8,379 bases of DNA from Bacteroidota bacterium (GTDB taxonomy: Bacteria; Bacteroidota; Bacteroidia; Bacteroidales; Rikenellaceae). Position numbers and translations under genes: made by a program. Position 1 is the stretch's first letter; every line of letters begins with the position of its first letter. This document shows positions 1-6,450 of the stretch, in pieces. Under the pieces are notes generated by a model. That model did not search any database and had not been told where the DNA came from. It worked only from the letters and a program-made list of their open reading frames with translations. The stretch spans positions 1 to 8,379 of the forward strand of contig JAEZTA010000201.1 in the NCBI GenBank assembly GCA_023443765.1, read 5' to 3'.

Positions 1-1932
1 CATCAGGATGATCAGCGCGGTCTGGCGCAACAGCGCCGATTTACCTGACATGTTGGGGCCGGTGATCATCATGATCTGCTGCTGCTTGTCATCGAGCATC
101 ACGTCGTTGGGAATGTACTCCTCCCCCACGGGCATCAGCGTCTCGATCACCGGGTGGCGGCCCTGACGGATGTCGATGCGCTTACCGTCATCAAGCACAG
201 GGCGCACATAGCGGCGTTCGCAGGCAATGCGTGCGAAGGACTGAAGGCAGTCGATACGCGCCACCACGGCGGCGTCGCGCAGCATCGGCGTGAGCGAGCC
301 ACAGATATAGGCCATGATTTCGGCGTAGATACGTTGCTCCAGCACGAGCATCTTCTCCTCGGCACCGAGGATTTTCTCCTCGTATTCTTTCAGTTCGCCG
401 GTGATGTAACGCTCGGCATTGGCGAGCGTCTGCTTGCGAATCCACGTATCGGGAACCTTCTCCTTGTGGGCGTTGCGAACCTCGATATAATAGCCGAAAA
501 CGTTGTTATAGCTGATCTTAAGCGACGGGATACCCGTGGCTTCGCTCTCGCGCTGCTGAATGCGCGAAAGGTAGTCCTTGCCATGGAGTGCGATGCGGCG
601 CAGGTCGTCCAGTTCGGCATCGACGCCGTCGGCGATCACGCCGCCCTTCTGAATCTGGTTGTTGAGCGGGTCGGGATAGATTTCACGGGCAATGCGTTCG
701 CGAACTTCTGCCAGCACGTCGATCTGCCCGGCAAGCCCGTGCAGGCGGTCGTCGTCAGTGGATTCCAATGCAGCCTTGAGTGTCTCGATGGCTCCGAGCG
801 AGTTCTTGAGTTGCACCAACTCGCGGGGCGTAACCCGCTGGGCGGCAATGCGCCCGGCGATGCGTTCGAGGTCTCCCACCAGCGCCACCTGTTCCCGGAT
901 CACGTCGGCCAGTTCGGTGTCCTTGATGAAGCGTTCGACCACGTCCAGCCGCTCGTTGATCCGCGCGGGGTCCTTGATCGGCATGGCGATCCAGCGTTTC
1001 AGCAGGCGACCGCCCATCGGCGTCAGCGTACGGTCGATCACATCGGCAAAACCGCACTTCTCGCGTGCGCCGTTCGAGGTGAAGAGTTCCAGATTGCGGA
1101 TCGTGAATTTGTCGACCCACACGTAGTCGTCCTGGTCGATACGCGCAATGGAGGTGATGTGGCCCGTTTCGCGGTGCTCGGTGAATTCGAGGTAATAGAG
1201 GATGGCTCCGGCGGCCGAAACACCGCTGGTAAACTGCTCCACACCGAAGCCTTTGAGGGACTTGGTACCGAACTGCTTGCAGAGTTTTTCGCGGTTGACA
1301 TCCTCCGAAAAGACCCATTCGTCGAGGCGGTAGGTGTAGAGTTTCGACCCGAACGAATTGGAAAAACGATCGTCGTAACCACGCTGGAAAACGACCTCCT
1401 TAGGCGAGAGGTTCGAGATCAGCTTATCGACATAGGAGTCCGACCCTTCGGCCACGTAGAACTCGCCCGTAGAGATGTCCAGAAAGGCGACGCCCGTGGT
1501 CTGCCGGCCGAAATAGACCGAAGCGATAAAGTTGTTCTCCTTGTTGGCCAGGATGTTGTCGCCCAGCACGATACCCGGGGTCACCAGTTCGATAACGCCG
1601 CGTTTGACAAGGCCCTTCACCGACTTAGGATCCTCCAACTGTTCGCAGATAGCCACGCGTTCGCCGGCCCGCACCAGTTTGGGCAGGTAGGTGTCGATGG
1701 CGTGGTAGGGGAATCCCGCCAACTCGACATACGTCGCCGAACCGTTGGCACGGCGTGTGAGCGTGATGCCCAGAATGCCGCTGGCCTTGATCGCATCGTC
1801 GCCGAAGGTCTCGTAAAAGTCGCCCACGCGGAACAGCAGGATGGCGTCGGGATGTACAGCCTTGATGGAGTAATACTGCTTCATCAAGGGTGTCTCGACA
1901 TATTTTTTGTCGATCTTGTTGTCTGAGGTCAA
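1..1932 (-). CDS. mutS: DNA mismatch repair protein MutS (3' end outside the window)
   Basis: MutS recognises mispaired or looped bases and, as an ATPase clamp, recruits MutL. I translated 644 codons of the minus strand without a stop. The N-terminal domain has TPLMKQYY (residues 14-21) and the mismatch-wedge motif GDFYE, with Phe39 and Glu41 in the canonical places. The core/clamp region has FGYYIEV near residue 478 and ERYITGELKEYE near 505-515. The Walker A motif TGPNMSGKS is at 624-632, and the frame stays open to base 1. Walker B and the C-terminal helix-turn-helix lie outside the window. I chose the TTG at 1930-1932 as start because it keeps the conserved TPLMKQY stretch about 13 residues from the N-terminus, as in other MutS proteins. 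No in-frame ATG lies upstream; the first in-frame ATG (1884) would delete part of the wedge domain. The large open frame on the plus strand here is only a shadow. Identity is very secure, the exact start less so. Confidence 0.97.
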   Translation of the reverse strand, partial: MTSDNKIDKKYVETPLMKQYYSIKAVHPDAILLFRVGDFYETFGDDAIKASGILGITLTRRANGSATYVELAGFPYHAIDTYLPKLVRAGERVAICEQLEDPKSVKGLVKRGVIELVTPGIVLGDNILANKENNFIASVYFGRQTTGVAFLDISTGEFYVAEGSDSYVDKLISNLSPKEVVFQRGYDDRFSNSFGSKLYTYRLDEWVFSEDVNREKLCKQFGTKSLKGFGVEQFTSGVSAAGAILYYLEFTEHRETGHITSIARIDQDDYVWVDKFTIRNLELFTSNGAREKCGFADVIDRTLTPMGGRLLKRWIAMPIKDPARINERLDVVERFIKDTELADVIREQVALVGDLERIAGRIAAQRVTPRELVQLKNSLGAIETLKAALESTDDDRLHGLAGQIDVLAEVRERIAREIYPDPLNNQIQKGGVIADGVDAELDDLRRIALHGKDYLSRIQQRESEATGIPSLKISYNNVFGYYIEVRNAHKEKVPDTWIRKQTLANAERYITGELKEYEEKILGAEEKMLVLEQRIYAEIMAYICGSLTPMLRDAAVVARIDCLQSFARIACERRYVRPVLDDGKRIDIRQGRHPVIETLMPVGEEYIPNDVMLDDKQQQIMMITGPNMSGKSALLRQTALIILM

Positions 1933-1957
1933 AATAAAAAATTGTAAATTTATACAA

Positions 1958-1989
1958 CAAAGATAGGCCTTTTTTGGATGCCGTGCAAA
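1958..1989 (-). promoter_or_regulatory. Bacteroidota-type promoter of mutS
   Basis: On the minus strand, TTTG (complement of 1986-1989) is followed after 20 bases by TATCTTTG (complement of 1958-1965). This matches the -33 TTTG / -7 TAnnTTTG consensus of Bacteroidota sigma-ABfr promoters. The -7 box ends 25 bases before the proposed TTG start, so the untranslated leader would be only about 20 bases, which supports the start at 1932 and independent transcription of mutS. The -33 box lies in a small inverted repeat (TGCCG/CGGCA) with no T-run, so I do not call it a terminator of the upstream glycosylase gene. Confidence 0.7.
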
Positions 1990-2040
1990 GTCGGCAACCA
2001 AATTTTTTCGCCTATTTTGTCGGTTTTTCCCGCCGCAACG

Positions 2041-2616
2041 TCAGATAATCCCGTTCTCTGCGAATACCCTGCGGTAAAACTCCGCTTTCCACTCCACGGG
2101 ACGGGGATAAGCCCGCGACGAGGAGGGCATGCGCCACAACTTTATCTCGCGGCCCGCAAAGAGCATCGGCACGCACTCCCCCACGGCCGGTTCGTCGCAG
2201 CCGGTGATGGCGCGCAGGGTGTCGGTGGCTTTCTGGCCTGTCGTAACGATGGCCCGGCAGGCGGGAATCCGGGCCAGCAGAGCTTCGAGATCGACTTCAC
2301 GTACTACTTGAAGAAAATTATCCGACGCATTGTCTTTCAATCGGATAACTTCTACTGCCGTATCATACAGTGCGATGCCCCGCTCGCGGCAGAAAGCCTC
2401 AATACGCTCCTTGTCGAAACGCCGTCCGCCGGGACAGAGGAAGTGCGTTTTATCGCCCGATGCAAGGTAGCCGACGATCCGCCACATATCGTTCTGAAGG
2501 TTGGGATAGAAGAACTCCATCGACCAGCGGATGCGCTTGGGCGGGAAGCTGCCCAGCATCAGGACACGGGCATTGGCAGGCAGGAAAGGCTCCAGGGGGT
2601 GTTGTTCGCTATTCAT
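2041..2616 (-). CDS. Uracil/hypoxanthine-DNA glycosylase superfamily protein
   Basis: A 191-residue cytosolic protein that looks like a small monofunctional DNA glycosylase of the UDG superfamily, closest in motif layout to family 6 (hypoxanthine-DNA glycosylase) or Mug-like proteins. It would excise deaminated bases such as uracil or hypoxanthine. Visible motifs are LGSFPP at residues 21-26, FFYPNLQNDMW at 35-45 (compare GSFPS and FYYG.P.NRFW in family 6), a central strand AIVTTGQKA at 122-130, and MPSSSRAYP at 163-171 in the position of the LPS.SPAN DNA-intercalating motif. Substrate specificity cannot be read from the sequence, and the second motif differs from the textbook form (SRAYP instead of SPAN). 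The start ATG (2614-2616) lies inside the end of the upstream helicase gene (ATGAATAG, 8-base overlap), indicating translational coupling. The gene ends with TGA at 2041-2043, about 110 bases before mutS. Confidence 0.82.
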   Translation of the reverse strand: MNSEQHPLEPFLPANARVLMLGSFPPKRIRWSMEFFYPNLQNDMWRIVGYLASGDKTHFLCPGGRRFDKERIEAFCRERGIALYDTAVEVIRLKDNASDNFLQVVREVDLEALLARIPACRAIVTTGQKATDTLRAITGCDEPAVGECVPMLFAGREIKLWRMPSSSRAYPRPVEWKAEFYRRVFAENGII

Positions 2617-4024
2617 AGAATTTTTCGTCGAAATTTACAAGGTATAACTTATCGGTGGCGCGCGTCAGGGCCGTGTAGAGCCAGCGGAGCATGTCGCGCG
2701 ACATTTGCTCGTCGCCGAACAGGCAGCGGTCGACAAAAACCGCCCGCCACTGGCCGCCCTGCGCCTTGTGGCACGTGACAGCGTAGGAGAACTTCACCTG
2801 AAGGGCATTAAAATGCGGATTTTCACGGATTTCCTTAAAGCGTTTCAACTTGCTTTTGATGTCCGTATAGTCCTTTTCCACTTCGTAGAAAAGGCGTGAA
2901 GACTCCTCCCGGGTGAGCGACGGCGACTCCGAGGCGATGGTGTCCAACAGGATTTTGCACTCGATTTCCGCCTCGTTGTAATCGGGAAATTCCAGTACGA
3001 CATCAGCGAACCGGAAGCCGTAAAAGTCCTCGAACCGCCGGAGGCGTTTCAGGCGCGCAATATCGCCGTTGGCGATGAAGTTCATCGGGCAATCCTCGGT
3101 ATGCTCGGGGAAGTAGTAGTTGTTCTTGACGACCATCAGCATGTCGTTGCTCTCGATCTCCTCTTCGGCGTAGAGCACGTTGCGGCGAATGCCCTCGTTA
3201 TAGCGGTTGGCGCGCTTGTTCGAACGGGTGATGACGATCGTTTCGTCGCGCCCGTATTTGGCGTAGCAATCCTGGAGTTTATCGAGGAATTCGCCGCCCT
3301 CGACCGCTTCGATGTCGGGGAACAGCATCTCAAAACGGGGTATCTCGTAAAGACCGTTTTCGAGCATGCAGCGCACCAGCGTGGCGTTGAAAAGGATGCC
3401 CGACTGGGCCTCCTGGCGCACCACCTCGTCCATCGTGCCGTAAACGATGCCGCCATACGCATCCATCGACGCCGGATCAAGTGCCGGACTGTAATCGGCC
3501 CCGACGGGCGGCAGCTGCGCGCTGTCGCCGACCAGTATCAGGCGGCATCCGCGGCCGCTGCGGACGTATTCCACGAGGTCCGAAAGCAACGAACCGCTGC
3601 CGAAAATCGCCCCGCCCGAAGTGTTGTCGGAGAGCATCGAAGCCTCGTCGACAATGAAAACCGCCCCGCGCTCAGCATTGAGGTTTAACGAGAATTTCGA
3701 TTCATAATCGGCGTTCGTACGCTGTCGGTAGATGCGTTTATGGATGGTAAGTGCTTTTTCCTGAGCATATTGGGCCAGCACCTTGGCAGCCCGGCCCGTG
3801 GGGGCCAGCAGCACGGGTTTGATTCCCAACTCTTTAAGCGCACCGACAAGCCCGGCGATAAGCGTCGTTTTTCCGGTTCCGGCATAGCCGTTCAGCACGA
3901 AAATCTTCGAAAAATCGTCATCTGCAAGATATTCGGATAATTTTTCTATAATTTTTTTTTGTCCGGGAGTTGTTTCGAAACAAATTTTAGCGTAAATTTG
4001 GGTCGCGATACGTGTATTGAGCAT
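2609..4024 (-). CDS. RecD-like SF1 DNA helicase (AAA_30 / UvrD_C_2 type)
   Basis: A 471-residue ATP-dependent helicase of superfamily 1B, related to RecD2 and Dda, the group that moves 5' to 3' on single-stranded DNA. Motifs occur in order: Walker A GYAGTGKTT (46-54), motif Ia LAPTGRAA (73-80), Walker B VDEASM (125-130), motif III GDSAQLPP (166-173), motif IV-like VITRSNKRANRYN (264-276), motif V TCHKAQGGQW (417-426) and motif VI YTALTRATDKLYLV (450-463). It lacks the long N-terminal extension of full RecD2, so it resembles the short helicases common in Bacteroidota. The ATG at 4022-4024 gives about 45 residues before Walker A, a normal spacing. It is probably co-transcribed with the downstream glycosylase, whose start overlaps its stop. 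A role in repair or replication restart is inference from family and neighbours. Its first codons also contain the divergent promoter at 3970-4000. Confidence 0.9.
   Translation of the reverse strand: MLNTRIATQIYAKICFETTPGQKKIIEKLSEYLADDDFSKIFVLNGYAGTGKTTLIAGLVGALKELGIKPVLLAPTGRAAKVLAQYAQEKALTIHKRIYRQRTNADYESKFSLNLNAERGAVFIVDEASMLSDNTSGGAIFGSGSLLSDLVEYVRSGRGCRLILVGDSAQLPPVGADYSPALDPASMDAYGGIVYGTMDEVVRQEAQSGILFNATLVRCMLENGLYEIPRFEMLFPDIEAVEGGEFLDKLQDCYAKYGRDETIVITRSNKRANRYNEGIRRNVLYAEEEIESNDMLMVVKNNYYFPEHTEDCPMNFIANGDIARLKRLRRFEDFYGFRFADVVLEFPDYNEAEIECKILLDTIASESPSLTREESSRLFYEVEKDYTDIKSKLKRFKEIRENPHFNALQVKFSYAVTCHKAQGGQWRAVFVDRCLFGDEQMSRDMLRWLYTALTRATDKLYLVNFDEKFYE
3970..4000 (+). promoter_or_regulatory. 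Promoter for the 4074-5828 operon, inside the helicase ORF
   Basis: TTG at 3970-3972, 20 bases, then TAAATTTG at 3993-4000 fit the Bacteroidota -33/-7 consensus. Transcription would begin near 4005-4008, leaving a leader of about 65 bases before the ATG at 4074. The promoter overlaps codons about 9-19 of the divergent helicase gene, so the two transcripts would be antisense to each other at their 5' ends. Confidence 0.55.
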
Positions 4025-4043
4025 GCGTCGGTTTTTAGCTGCA

Positions 4044-4051
4044 CAAAATTA
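4044..4051 (-). promoter_or_regulatory. Candidate -7 box for the helicase gene
   Basis: The minus strand reads TAATTTTG here, matching TAnnTTTG, 19 bases before the helicase ATG. At the expected -33 distance only TTTT is seen instead of TTTG, so the promoter is incomplete by consensus. It lies in the AT-rich gap between the two divergent genes. Confidence 0.35.
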
Positions 4052-4073
4052 ATAACAAATATTTATTATTAAA

Positions 4074-4709
4074 ATGAAAAAACTCTTTCAAATCATTCTT
4101 GCCGTAGCGATCGTGGGTTTGGTCTACGTCATCTACGTCCAGATTTCGACACCGATCCGGTTCGAACAGGAAACGAAGGCGAAGAAAGCCAAAGTTATTG
4201 ACCGCATCAAGGACATCCGTACGGCTCAGCGCGCTTTCAAGACGAAGTACCAGCACTTTACCGGCACCTTCGACTCGTTGCAGTCGTTCATTCTGAACGA
4301 TACCCTCGAACTGGAGCGTAAGATCGTCGACGAAGACGACTCCGTGGCTTTGGCTATGCTGCTGAAGTCGGGCCGCAAGAATGTGGAAAAGTTCAAAATC
4401 GCCGTTATCGACACGATTTTCGCGCCCAAGAAGCTCTCGCGTCAGGATGTTGAGAACATGCGTTTCATCCCCGGAACCAACAATCAGGCTCAGTTCATCA
4501 TGGAGGCCGGTATCATCACCACCGAATCGAAGGTCGTGATTCCCGTCGTGGAGGTTCGCGCCCCCTACAAGATATTCCTCGACACGGTAACCTACCGCCA
4601 GGAGGTGATCAACCTGATCGACGACGAGCAGAACAACTTCAACCGTTACCCCGGCGTTAAGTTCGGATCGATGGAAGCTGGTAACAATGAGGCAGGTAAC
4701 TGGGAGTAA
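4074..4709 (+). CDS. Membrane-anchored conserved hypothetical protein, faintly pseudopilin-like
   Basis: A 211-residue protein of unknown function. It starts with MKK and one hydrophobic segment (about residues 4-24) without a clear signal-peptidase or lipobox site, so it is probably an inner-membrane protein with its bulk in the periplasm. The next part is charged and helical (30-60), with IRTAQRAFKTKYQHFTG at 48-64 and FDSLQSFI at 66-73. The order of one N-terminal membrane helix, an amphipathic helix with an A.RAFK..Y pattern, and a short F.SL segment recalls GspG-type pseudopilins, but there is no prepilin-peptidase site with the usual Gly and Glu+5, so I do not assign that function. The rest looks beta-rich (152-176). 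The last 23 bases overlap the next gene, and all three genes of this operon overlap. I recognise no family name. Confidence 0.8.
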   Translation: MKKLFQIILAVAIVGLVYVIYVQISTPIRFEQETKAKKAKVIDRIKDIRTAQRAFKTKYQHFTGTFDSLQSFILNDTLELERKIVDEDDSVALAMLLKSGRKNVEKFKIAVIDTIFAPKKLSRQDVENMRFIPGTNNQAQFIMEAGIITTESKVVIPVVEVRAPYKIFLDTVTYRQEVINLIDDEQNNFNRYPGVKFGSMEAGNNEAGNWE

Positions 4710-5301
4710 AACTCCGCAACCAAATAATAAGGTGTCCATTCAGCTATCGTTGGATGGACACTCTTTTTCGGTCCCTGCACTCTCGGAACTGCCCGCAAGC
4801 GGAGCTCCGGTGACGGTCGAGCTGCTGTTGCCCCGCACGATGCTCGTCCCGGCCGACCTCTTCGATACGGAAAAGAGTGCGGAACTGCTGGCCGCAAACG
4901 GCATGCCGCCCACGGCAGAGGAATGCGTGGTCCACAGTGACCCGGAAGCGGAATTCGTTGCCCTCGCAGCAATCAACCGTGAGGCTCTGCGGCAGGTGGA
5001 AGAGAAACTGGGCGAGAGGGCCCGGTTCACTACCCCGCTGCTCGACACCCCTGCAAACACGGCAAAAACCGTATGGATGAGTCGCAGGGCAGGGCTCTTA
5101 TATATAAAGGTATACGATGCCGGAGAGTTGCAGTTGGCCGAGGTTCTGCCGGCTGCGACGGAGACTGATGTAGCTTACTTTTTCGAACGACTGGACGGTT
5201 GTTTTCCCCTCAAAGGGTACGAACTCCGCATTGCGGGCGACGACCCGAAAGCGGCACGTAAACTGCTCGGCAAACGATTTAAACAAGTGACATGCGAATA
5301 A
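4687..5301 (+). CDS. DUF3822 family protein
   Basis: A 204-residue cytosolic protein that I assign to DUF3822, a Bacteroidota-restricted family thought to have an actin/hexokinase-like (ASKHA) fold and often found next to rsmD. Supporting features are the opening strand VSIQLSLDGHSFSV (16-29), LVPADLFD (53-60), and the later segment RAGLLYIKVYDAGELQL (134-150) followed by ETDVAYFF (159-166), the usual pattern of two antiparallel strands and a helix. It seems shorter than family members as I remember them (roughly 250 residues). Biochemical function is unknown. The start ATG at 4687 lies within the end of the preceding gene, and the stop overlaps the start of rsmD by 10 bases, so translation of the three genes is probably coupled. 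The rsmD neighbourhood suggests, without proving, a link to ribosome biogenesis. Confidence 0.8.
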   Translation: MRQVTGSKTPQPNNKVSIQLSLDGHSFSVPALSELPASGAPVTVELLLPRTMLVPADLFDTEKSAELLAANGMPPTAEECVVHSDPEAEFVALAAINREALRQVEEKLGERARFTTPLLDTPANTAKTVWMSRRAGLLYIKVYDAGELQLAEVLPAATETDVAYFFERLDGCFPLKGYELRIAGDDPKAARKLLGKRFKQVTCE

Positions 5302-5828
5302 TCAGCGGAAAATACAAGGGACGGGCGATCAATCCGCCCAAGAACCTGAGGGCGCGTCCTACGACCGATTTCGCCAAAGAGAACCTCTTCAACGTACTGG
5401 GCAACCTGGTCGATTTCGAGGAGTGCGATGTGTTGGACCTCTTTGCCGGCACAGGGTCGATCAGCTACGAATTTGCCTCGCGCGGAGCCCGGAGCGTCAC
5501 GGCAGTGGAAATCAACGCCGTGCATTACAATTTTATCAGGCAGACGGCTTCGCAGTTGGGAATCGAAAACCTCTACCCTGTCAAGGCCAATGTTTTTCTC
5601 TACCTGAAAAGTTGCACCAAGCAGTTTGACATCATCTTTTCGGACGCTCCCTACGACCTGGAAGGCAGCGAACAGGTCGTGAAACTGGTTCTGGAGCGCG
5701 ACCTGCTCCGTCCGGGCGGCATCCTGATCTTCGAGCACTCGAAAAAAATGGATTTTTCGGATTTTAATGAGTTCTGGCAGTTAAGGAGTTACGGAAGCGT
5801 GCAATTTTCTTTTTTCAAAAAGCCGTAA
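5292..5828 (+). CDS. rsmD: 16S rRNA (guanine(966)-N2)-methyltransferase RsmD
   Basis: A 178-residue class I SAM-dependent methyltransferase of the RsmD family, which methylates N2 of G966 in 16S rRNA on the assembling 30S subunit. It begins with the family signature MRIISGKYKGR (1-11) and has ARPTTDFAKENLFN (21-34), the SAM-binding loop LDLFAGTG (48-55), the acidic end of strand 2 in AVEIN (71-75), and the catalytic motif SDAPY at 117-121. Proteobacterial members usually have DPP[FY] in that place; DAPY is the variant I associate with Bacteroidales. Length is normal for the family. It is the last gene of the overlapping three-gene operon. No clear hairpin terminator follows; the tRNA-Asp promoter begins 6 bases after the stop. 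Confidence 0.95.
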   Translation: MRIISGKYKGRAINPPKNLRARPTTDFAKENLFNVLGNLVDFEECDVLDLFAGTGSISYEFASRGARSVTAVEINAVHYNFIRQTASQLGIENLYPVKANVFLYLKSCTKQFDIIFSDAPYDLEGSEQVVKLVLERDLLRPGGILIFEHSKKMDFSDFNEFWQLRSYGSVQFSFFKKP

Positions 5829-5833
5829 AACCG

Positions 5834-5864
5834 TTTGTTGATTTAAAAAATTACACTATCTTTG
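5834..5864 (+). promoter_or_regulatory. Promoter of the tRNA-Asp gene
   Basis: TTTG (5834-5837), 19 bases, and TATCTTTG (5857-5864) give a near-perfect Bacteroidota promoter. The predicted start near 5870 lies about 14 bases before the mature tRNA 5' end. Confidence 0.75.
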
Positions 5865-5883
5865 CACTCGCAATAACCGGAAT

Positions 5884-5960
5884 GGTGCGTTAGTTCAGTC
5901 GGTTAGAATACGTGCCTGTCACGCACGGGGTCAGGGGTTCGAGTCCCCTACGCACCGCCA
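5884..5960 (+). tRNA. tRNA-Asp, anticodon GTC, CCA encoded
   Basis: I folded this by eye. The 7-bp acceptor stem pairs GGTGCGT (5884-5890) with ACGCACC (5950-5956), followed by discriminator G and an encoded CCA (5958-5960). The D-arm contains AGTTCAGTCGGTTAGAA. The anticodon stem CGTGC/GCACG encloses the loop CTGTCAC, giving anticodon GTC for Asp. The T-arm is AGGGG-TTCGAGT-CCCCT. All parts are intact and the length of 77 is normal. Confidence 0.97.
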
Positions 5961-5974
5961 AAATTAATCGTTGC

Positions 5975-6013
5975 CCGATTTTACAGCTATGTAAAATCGG
6001 GTATTTTGTTTTC
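5975..6013 (+). terminator. Rho-independent terminator after tRNA-Asp
   Basis: A perfect 12-bp stem, CCCGATTTTACA (5975-5986) with TGTAAAATCGGG (5991-6002) and loop GCTA, is followed by TATTTTGTTTT. It would end the tRNA transcript. It would also stop leftward reading from the invertible promoter only poorly, because the T-run is on the plus strand. Confidence 0.88.
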
Positions 6014-6140
6014 CGAAAGGCAGAATAAACCCGAAGCCAAGCTGGTTTTCAAAGCTTATATATCGGGCAAAATACTTGTTTTTCTACCCGGGATAACTGA
6101 TACATTATAAGTGAATTGACTGGATAAGAGAGCTCTTATC
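6014..6140. other. AT-rich non-coding stretch with a short palindrome at its end
   Basis: I see no gene or good promoter here. A weak nested dyad (CCCGA...AAGCT...AGCTT...TCGGG) spans about 6030-6066. A near-perfect palindrome, GATAAGAG (6123-6130), AG, CTCTTATC (6133-6140), directly abuts the left inverted repeat of the invertible segment. It may be an accessory site or chance. Confidence 0.45.
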
Positions 6141-6155
6141 TCTTTGTAAGAAACC
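6137..6155 (+). repeat. Left inverted repeat of the invertible segment
   Basis: The 19 bases match the reverse complement of the right repeat (6449-6467) at 16 positions, with a perfect 15-base core TCTTTGTAAGAAACC. The three mismatches all lie at the outer end. Confidence 0.75.
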
Positions 6156-6362
6156 GCATTTTAGAATAATGAATTAGTTATCAGTTTGATAGATTATCCA
6201 TCAATCAGATTGTGTTGAATAGTTGTATCCATTCATGGATCATAAATGGCTGATCGCCTTCGAAGGCCTGAATGCTTCAAAAAGGGCAATTCATTGTGCT
6301 TTTAGACAATAATAACGATCTGGTAATGATATAAATGCTTAATATATAGACTGTTTTTTTGA

Positions 6363-6372
6363 GGGGGGGGGG
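6363..6372 (+). repeat. Run of ten G
   Basis: An uninterrupted G10 tract flanked by T7GA on the left and ATTTTT on the right, within the invertible segment and 30 bases upstream of the -33 box. Such long mononucleotide runs are prone to slipped-strand length change. Confidence 0.9.
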
Positions 6373-6402
6373 ATTTTTCAGCATAAGATTTAAACTGAAT
6401 TC

Positions 6403-6434
6403 TTTGGACGTTTGAACAATTTTCCATACTTTTG
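6403..6434 (+). promoter_or_regulatory. Phase-variable promoter of the polysaccharide locus
   Basis: TTTG (6403-6406), 20 bases, TACTTTTG (6427-6434) fit the Bacteroidota -33/-7 consensus. It lies wholly between the inverted repeats and points toward upxY. Predicted start is near 6440, giving a leader of about 195 bases before the preferred upxY ATG. Confidence 0.75.
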
Positions 6435-6450
6435 TGTAGTAAAAGTATGG
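6424..6450. promoter_or_regulatory. Perfect 10-bp dyad across the -7 box
   Basis: CCATACTTTT (6424-6433) and AAAAGTATGG (6441-6450) are exact reverse complements separated by 7 bases. The dyad covers the -7 element and the predicted start, the position of a classic operator, and shares two bases with the right inverted repeat. Confidence 0.5.

Noticed and set aside
154..1926. A 590-codon open frame on the plus strand
   Set aside because: It is exactly antisense to mutS, whose minus-strand translation shows all expected motifs. The long frame follows from GC-rich codon bias, and its protein has no recognisable domain.
1978..2778. A 266-codon plus-strand frame
   Set aside because: Antisense to the glycosylase and the end of the helicase, both of which have clear motifs; it has no domain of its own.
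3101..3688. A 195-codon plus-strand frame
   Set aside because: Antisense shadow of the helicase gene.
4035..4739. A 234-codon minus-strand frame
   Set aside because: Antisense to the membrane-anchored gene, which has a proper promoter, a signal anchor and operon overlap.
5175..5738. A 187-codon minus-strand frame
   Set aside because: Antisense to DUF3822 and rsmD; RsmD motifs settle the strand.
6227..6240. ATCCAT-TC-ATGGAT palindrome
   Set aside because: Only 6-bp arms in AT-rich DNA, with no relation to the promoter or the inverted repeats; likely chance.
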